Shown here: one piece after another, positions 60,028 to 64,000 of the stretch
How positions within the stretch are numbered: position 1 is the stretch's first letter
Layout of the letters: every line of letters starts with the position of its first letter
Origin: Microbacterium oleivorans
Lineage (GTDB): Bacteria; Actinomycetota; Actinomycetes; Actinomycetales; Microbacteriaceae
Assembly (NCBI RefSeq): GCF_001644225.1
Contig: NZ_LSTV01000005.1
Location: 502,146 to 566,145, forward strand
Reading direction: 5' to 3'
Length of the DNA: 64,000 nt
Program-made: the position numbers and the translations under genes
Notes under the pieces: generated by a model
Seen by the model: only the letters and a program-made list of their open reading frames with translations
What the model was told of the DNA's origin: nothing
Database searches by the model: none

Positions 60028-61029
60028 ATGACACCGACGGTGCACGACGTGGCGCGGCTGGCCGGCGTCTCGATCAAGACGGTGTCGAACGTCATCAACG
60101 GCCACCCGCACGTGCGGGCGTCGACGCGGGAGAAGGTGCAGCAGGCGATCGCGGCGCTCGGGTACACCCCGAACCTGACGGCGCGGAACCTGCGCAACGG
60201 GCGGACCGGGGTGATCGCGCTGGCTGTGCCGGATCTGTCGTTCAGTTACTTCGCCGAGCTCGCCGGAATGGTCATCGCCCGCGCCGAGGAGCGCGGTGTC
60301 GTCGTGCTCGTCGAGCAGACCGGCGGAGAGCGCGATCGGGAACGCGAGCTGCTGCGCAGTCCCCGGCTCGGGCTGACCGACGGCCTCATCCTCAGTCCGC
60401 TGGGCCTGGAGGCATCCGACCTCGCCGACCGCCCGCGGACGTATCCGACGGTGCTGCTCGGCGAGCGGGTGTACGACGCGCCCGTCGACCACGTGACGAT
60501 GCAGAACGTCGACGCGGCGCGGGCCGCGACGGAGCATCTGCTCGCGGCCGGACGCCGGCGCATCGCCGTCCTCGGCGCGCACGACGGCGACGGCGCGGCA
60601 GGGCTGCGCCTGCGGGGCCACCGCGTCGCGCTCGCCGACGCGGGCGTCGCTCACGATCCGGACCTGATCGTCGCGACGCGGTTCTGGGACCGTGCGGGCG
60701 GCGCAGACGCCGTCCGGGGGCTCCTCGCGCGCGGCGTGGACTTCGACGCGGTGTTCGGGCTGAACGACACCCTCGCGCTCGGCGCGATCCGCGCGCTGCA
60801 GGAAGCGGGGCGACGCGTGCCCGACGAGGTGGCCGTCGTCGGGTTCGACGACCTCGACGAGGCGGCGTACGCGATCCCGTCGCTCACGACGATCGACCCG
60901 GGTCGGCGGTGGATCGCGCAGACCGCGGTCGACACGCTGCTGGGCCGGGTGGGGGATGCCGCGGGCGAGGCGCGCGTGGTGTCGGCACCCTTCGAGGTGC
61001 GCGTGCGGGAGTCGGCGCCGAGGCGCTGA
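60028..61029 (+). CDS. LacI-family transcriptional regulator
   Basis: Repressor of 333 residues. The HTH and hinge are TVHDVARLAGVSIKTVSNVING...GYTPNLTARNLRNGRTGVI, followed by a periplasmic-binding-protein-like sugar domain with VVGFDDLDEAAYAIPSLTTID. ATG at 60028 with GGGAGGG upstream; a TACAGT box at 60006-60011 could give a leader of about ten bases. It sits 83 bases before a GH51 gene on the same strand, so it probably senses arabinose or an arabino-oligosaccharide and controls that gene. Confidence 0.9.
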   Translation: MTPTVHDVARLAGVSIKTVSNVINGHPHVRASTREKVQQAIAALGYTPNLTARNLRNGRTGVIALAVPDLSFSYFAELAGMVIARAEERGVVVLVEQTGGERDRERELLRSPRLGLTDGLILSPLGLEASDLADRPRTYPTVLLGERVYDAPVDHVTMQNVDAARAATEHLLAAGRRRIAVLGAHDGDGAAGLRLRGHRVALADAGVAHDPDLIVATRFWDRAGGADAVRGLLARGVDFDAVFGLNDTLALGAIRALQEAGRRVPDEVAVVGFDDLDEAAYAIPSLTTIDPGRRWIAQTAVDTLLGRVGDAAGEARVVSAPFEVRVRESAPRR

Positions 61030-61044
61030 CGACCGGCTGAGACC

Positions 61045-61091
61045 TTGACGCCCGGCATCCGCGCCGCCATCATGAATTACAACGTTTACCG
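61045..61091 (+). promoter_or_regulatory. promoter and LacI-type operator before GH51 gene
   Basis: TTGACG at 61045-61050 and CATCAT at 61068-61073 (17 bases apart) fit a promoter. Just downstream, TTACAACGTTTACC (61078-61091) has the central AACGTT and flanking T/A pattern of LacI-family operators. It lies over the start point, where a bound repressor would block transcription. Confidence 0.5.
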
Positions 61092-61112
61092 GTCTGACCA
61101 AGAAAGTCCTAC

Positions 61113-62624
61113 ATGACCTCCGCACGCCTCATCGTCGACGCCGCAGCCCCCATCGGCGAGGTCCGCCGCAAGATCTTCGGCGGCTTCGTCGAGCACCTCG
61201 GCCGGCACATCTACGACGGCATCTTCGAGCCGGGTCATGAGACGGCGGATGCCGAGGGGTTCCGCACCGACGTCATCGACCTCGTCAAGGAGCTCGGGGT
61301 CGACACGATCCGCTACCCGGGCGGCAACTTCGTGTCGGGCTTCCGCTGGGAGGACTCGGTCGGTCCCGTCACCGAGCGCCCGCGCCGCCTCGACCTGGCC
61401 TGGCACTCGACCGAGACCAACGAGGTCGGCCTGCACGAGTTCTCGTCGTGGCTCGACAAGGTCGGCAGCGACCTGATGATGGCCGTGAACCTCGGCACGC
61501 GCGGCACGCTCGAGGCGATCGACCTGCTCGAGTACTGCAACGTCCGCTCGGGCACGACCCTCAGCGACCAGCGCGTCGCGAACGGCGCGACCGAGCCCTT
61601 CGACGTGCGCATGTGGTGCCTCGGCAACGAGATGGACGGCCCGTGGCAGCTGGGTCACCGCTCCGCGGAGGACTACGGAAAGCTCGCGTCGCGGACGGCG
61701 AAGGGGATGCGGCAGCTCGACCCGTCGATCCAGCTCGTCGTCTGCGGCTCGTCGGGTGCGACGATGCCGACGTTCGGCGAATGGGAGCGGGTCGTCCTCA
61801 CCCACACGTACGACGACGTCGACCTGATCTCGTGCCACGCCTACTACGAGGAGAAGGACGGCGACATCGGCAGCTTCCTCGCCTCGGCGGTCGACATGGA
61901 CCGCTTCATCGAGACGGTCGTCGCGACCGCCGACCACGTCGCGGCCGTCAAGCGGTCGTCGAAGAAGATCGACATCTCGTTCGACGAGTGGAACGTCTGG
62001 TACCTCTCGCGGTGGGAGAACGTCGAGAAGATCGACGGCATCGACAACTGGCCGGTCGCGCCGCGACTGCTCGAGGACGTCTACTCGGTGGTGGATGCCG
62101 TGGTGTTCGGCAGCCTCATGATCTCGCTGCTCAAGCACGCCGACCGCGTCGCGAGCGCGTCGCTCGCGCAGCTCGTGAACGTCATTGCGCCGATCATGAC
62201 CGAGCCCGGCGGACCGGCCTGGCGCCAGACGACGTTCTTCCCGTTCTCGCTCACGTCGCGCCTCGCGCAGGGCGAGGCGATGCGGGTGCTCGTCGACGCG
62301 CCGTCGTACGAGACCGCCGTGTTCGGCGAGGTGCCGCTCGTCGACGCCGTCGCCACGCACGACGACGCCACGGGCCGGAGCGCCGTGTTCCTCGTCAACC
62401 GCAGCACGACCGAGTCGATCGAGGTCACCGTCGACGTGTCGGGCCTCGGGGCCACCTCGATCGCCGAGACGCACACGCTCTCGGACGACGACGTCTACGC
62501 GAAGAACACGCTCGCCGATCGCGAGCGCGTCGCGCCGCGCGCCAACGAGTCCGCCGTCCTCGACGGCGGCACGCTTACGATCACGCTGCCCCCGGTGTCG
62601 TGGACGGCGGTCGCGCTGGGCTGA
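61113..62624 (+). CDS. alpha-N-arabinofuranosidase (GH51)
   Basis: Glycoside hydrolase of 503 residues releasing arabinofuranose from arabinans and arabinoxylans. GH51 features: N-terminal FGGFVEHLGRHIYDGIFEPGH, acid/base Glu 173 in CLGNEMDGPW and nucleophile Glu 292 in SFDEWNVWY, then a C-terminal beta domain. No signal peptide, so it acts in the cytoplasm on imported oligosaccharides. No transport genes are adjacent. Probably under the LacI protein upstream. Confidence 0.95.
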   Translation: MTSARLIVDAAAPIGEVRRKIFGGFVEHLGRHIYDGIFEPGHETADAEGFRTDVIDLVKELGVDTIRYPGGNFVSGFRWEDSVGPVTERPRRLDLAWHSTETNEVGLHEFSSWLDKVGSDLMMAVNLGTRGTLEAIDLLEYCNVRSGTTLSDQRVANGATEPFDVRMWCLGNEMDGPWQLGHRSAEDYGKLASRTAKGMRQLDPSIQLVVCGSSGATMPTFGEWERVVLTHTYDDVDLISCHAYYEEKDGDIGSFLASAVDMDRFIETVVATADHVAAVKRSSKKIDISFDEWNVWYLSRWENVEKIDGIDNWPVAPRLLEDVYSVVDAVVFGSLMISLLKHADRVASASLAQLVNVIAPIMTEPGGPAWRQTTFFPFSLTSRLAQGEAMRVLVDAPSYETAVFGEVPLVDAVATHDDATGRSAVFLVNRSTTESIEVTVDVSGLGATSIAETHTLSDDDVYAKNTLADRERVAPRANESAVLDGGTLTITLPPVSWTAVALG

Positions 62625-62667
62625 GACGGATGCCGCAGGTGCGAAACTCTCGGGTGAGGGGGTCGGC

Positions 62668-63087
62668 ATGAGGCGTGCGGTGGCGGTCGTCGGGCTCGTT
62701 GCACTCGCGGCGGGCGTCGCGGGGTGCGCGCCGAGCGATGAACAGTCGGTCACCTGCGTGTCGTGGGCGACCTACGCGTCCGACGAGGACCGGCTCGAAG
62801 CCGCTGACCTTGTCGTCGAGGTCGAGTCGGTCCGGCCGGACGGAACCAGCGCCGTCTACGGATACCCCGCCAACGCGTACCTCGTGTCGGGGTTGACCGT
62901 CATCAAGGGCGACCTCACCGACGGGTCAGAGCTCCGGGTCGCCTCGACCGCGGACAACTGCGCGTCGCCGGTCTATGCAGAGGGGGACCCGATGCTCCAG
63001 GACGCGCCTCTCTGCCTGTATCTGAGCTTCGACCACGACCAGTGGATCACTCTGTCGCCCTTCGACGGCGTGCGCCCCGCGTCGTGA
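62668..63087 (+). CDS. hypothetical lipoprotein, 139 aa
   Basis: Signal peptide with lipobox VAGC (Cys 20), then a small beta-rich domain of about 115 residues with three or four Cys (SVTCVSW, ADNCASP, APLCLYL) that could form disulfides. I do not recognise the family. Its stop overlaps the GTG of the next gene (GTGA), so the two are probably functionally linked or at least co-translated. Confidence 0.75.
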   Translation: MRRAVAVVGLVALAAGVAGCAPSDEQSVTCVSWATYASDEDRLEAADLVVEVESVRPDGTSAVYGYPANAYLVSGLTVIKGDLTDGSELRVASTADNCASPVYAEGDPMLQDAPLCLYLSFDHDQWITLSPFDGVRPAS

Positions 63088-63629
63088 AGTTCGTCTTCCA
63101 CCAGCGGGTCGACCTCGTCGGGGACGCGCTCGTCCCGGCATCCGATCTGGCTGCGCTCGACCCGGCGGGGTATGCGCGAGCGATGGCGAAGTACGACGAC
63201 ACTCCGGAGCGGCAGCGGCTGCGGGCGACGGAGATCCCGGGGCTCGCGCGCACGTGGACCGAGGTCGTGTTCCTCAGCCCGGTGCACCCGCACGCGATCT
63301 GGCGGGCGTGGCGGGAGGTCCGCGGCAAGGAGCTTCCGCGCGCGGAGTTCTGGGCGATTCCGGTCGACGACCTGCCCGCGGGCACCGTCGCCCTCGATCG
63401 GACGGTCACTTCGACGGGGGATCCGATCGACGCGTCGGAGGTGGCGGCGTTCCACCCGGCATCATTCGTCACGGCGACCGAGGCCCCCGCGGCCAACCGG
63501 GCGTGGCTCGAGGAGATGGTGCGGCGCGGCGTGAGCGGAGCGTGGTTCCACGGCATCCCGCACGTGCTCGCGCCGGGCGCGGTGCCGCTCGGCAACGCGC
63601 AGGTGATCGGCTGGGAGCAGCCGATCTGA
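63084..63629 (+). CDS. hypothetical protein, 181 aa
   Basis: Family unknown. The cytoplasmic-looking protein starts KFVFHQRVDLVGD and contains FLSPVHPHAIWRAWREVRGKELPRAEFWAIPVDDLP, a region with several conserved-looking His and Trp residues. No membrane segment. GTG at 63084 overlaps the lipoprotein stop; an upstream ATG in the same frame would lie inside the lipoprotein gene. Confidence 0.68.
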   Translation: MKFVFHQRVDLVGDALVPASDLAALDPAGYARAMAKYDDTPERQRLRATEIPGLARTWTEVVFLSPVHPHAIWRAWREVRGKELPRAEFWAIPVDDLPAGTVALDRTVTSTGDPIDASEVAAFHPASFVTATEAPAANRAWLEEMVRRGVSGAWFHGIPHVLAPGAVPLGNAQVIGWEQPI

Positions 63630-63630
63630 G

Positions 63631-64000
63631 TCACCGCCGGTAGGCGTCGACGACGAGGTCGCCGCGGATCCCCCGCAGCGCGTCGAGGATCGCCGGCACC
63701 GTCTTCGCGCCGGCGGTCCGCAGGACGAGGTCGTGCGGACCCAGGGGCTCGAGCCCGCCGGTGCGGACCCGCACGACCTCCCAGCCGGCGGCGCGCAGCA
63801 GCGCATCCTTGCGCCGGTCGGATGCCTCCCGCTTCCCCACGTGCTCGAGCCCGTGGCGCCCCGGGGTGTCGTACTCGATCGCGACTCGCAGTTCGGGCAG
63901 CAGGATGTCGGGCCACACCTCGCGGTGCCGGAAGAACGGCCGCCCCACCCGCACCGCCGTCATCCCCTCGGTGAAGAGCAGGGCTTTGGTGAGCTGCAGG
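63631..64000 (-). CDS. endonuclease-fold (DUF559/Vsr-like) protein, 5' end missing
   Basis: The frame stays open to the right edge of the window, and the residues before the ATG at 63963 (LTKALLFTEG) read as protein, so the N-terminus lies outside. The visible 123 residues have PDILLPELRVAIEYD (Asp and Glu of a PD-(D/E)xK-like centre), RRKDALLRAAGWEVVRVR and further strands, the layout of DUF559/Vsr-like nucleases common in actinobacteria. Function unknown. Confidence 0.7.
   Translation of the reverse strand, partial: LQLTKALLFTEGMTAVRVGRPFFRHREVWPDILLPELRVAIEYDTPGRHGLEHVGKREASDRRKDALLRAAGWEVVRVRTGGLEPLGPHDLVLRTAGAKTVPAILDALRGIRGDLVVDAYRR

Noticed and set aside
1..64000. tRNA or rRNA genes, insertion sequences, attachment sites, prophage genes.
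   Set aside because: None seen: intergenic gaps are mostly under 120 bases, and no transposase, integrase or phage structural motifs occur in the coding frames.

Overview
The window looks like 64 kb of chromosome from a high-GC actinobacterium, most likely Microbacterium or a close relative in the Microbacteriaceae. The evidence is the base composition, the C/G-ending codons, the DUF222/HNH protein at the left edge, an actinobacterial bS22 gene behind a BldC-like gene, a System II cytochrome c maturation operon in the actinobacterial order, and heavy use of the motif GGATGCC/GGCATCC. I found no rRNA, tRNA, CRISPR array, insertion sequence or prophage. It reads as core chromosome with a few niche-specific islands.

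Layout. 0-3.2 kb: a DUF222/HNH nuclease cut by the window edge, a small unknown protein and pgi. 3.2-8.1 kb: a zinc-uptake locus of AztABCD type. A divergent Zur-like operator sits between the ATPase and the permease, and there are two AztD-like lipoproteins instead of one. 8.2-11 kb: a LiaFSR-like set (toastrack protein, response regulator, histidine kinase). 11-17.4 kb: aldo/keto reductase, RtcB RNA ligase with an unannotated small ORF upstream, two small membrane proteins, an AlkA-like glycosylase, an orphan winged-helix regulator and small cytoplasmic proteins. 17.4-23.4 kb: an MFS pump and sbcDC. 23.4-32.8 kb: an MTA/SAH nucleosidase-like protein, nadE, a large nuclease-helicase, upp, tadA, an alpha/beta hydrolase and proC. 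32.8-38.3 kb: a MarR-controlled MFS pump, an HTH/S-component fusion protein, ktrA-ktrB and an ArsR regulator. 38.4-48.6 kb: BldC-like HTH, bS22, a glutaredoxin-like protein, a Dabb protein, MscS, archaeal-type AspRS, DedA, then phosphatase-tlpA-ccdA-resB-ccsB and an AlaX-like editing protein. 48.7-54.4 kb: an MMPL plus YhgE/Pip export pair with a divergent TetR regulator and twin operators. 54.4-64 kb: menC, metH, a DUF1206 protein, LacI, a GH51 arabinofuranosidase, a lipoprotein, an unknown protein and a truncated endonuclease-fold protein.

Expression logic. Many start codons lie 6-9 bases after a TANNNT-type -10 box with no Shine-Dalgarno sequence, so leaderless transcription seems common here. 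Genes inside operons instead overlap by ATGA or GTGA or carry an AGGA/GGAGG ribosome site. Four divergent pairs (aztA/aztB, upp/tadA, hydrolase/proC, MFS/marR) have two such -10 boxes back to back; two of them enclose a visible operator. Start codons below were chosen with these signals and sometimes lie well inside the longest open frame.

Limits. All family calls come from reading motifs by eye, with no database search. Residue positions are counted by hand and may be off by a few.
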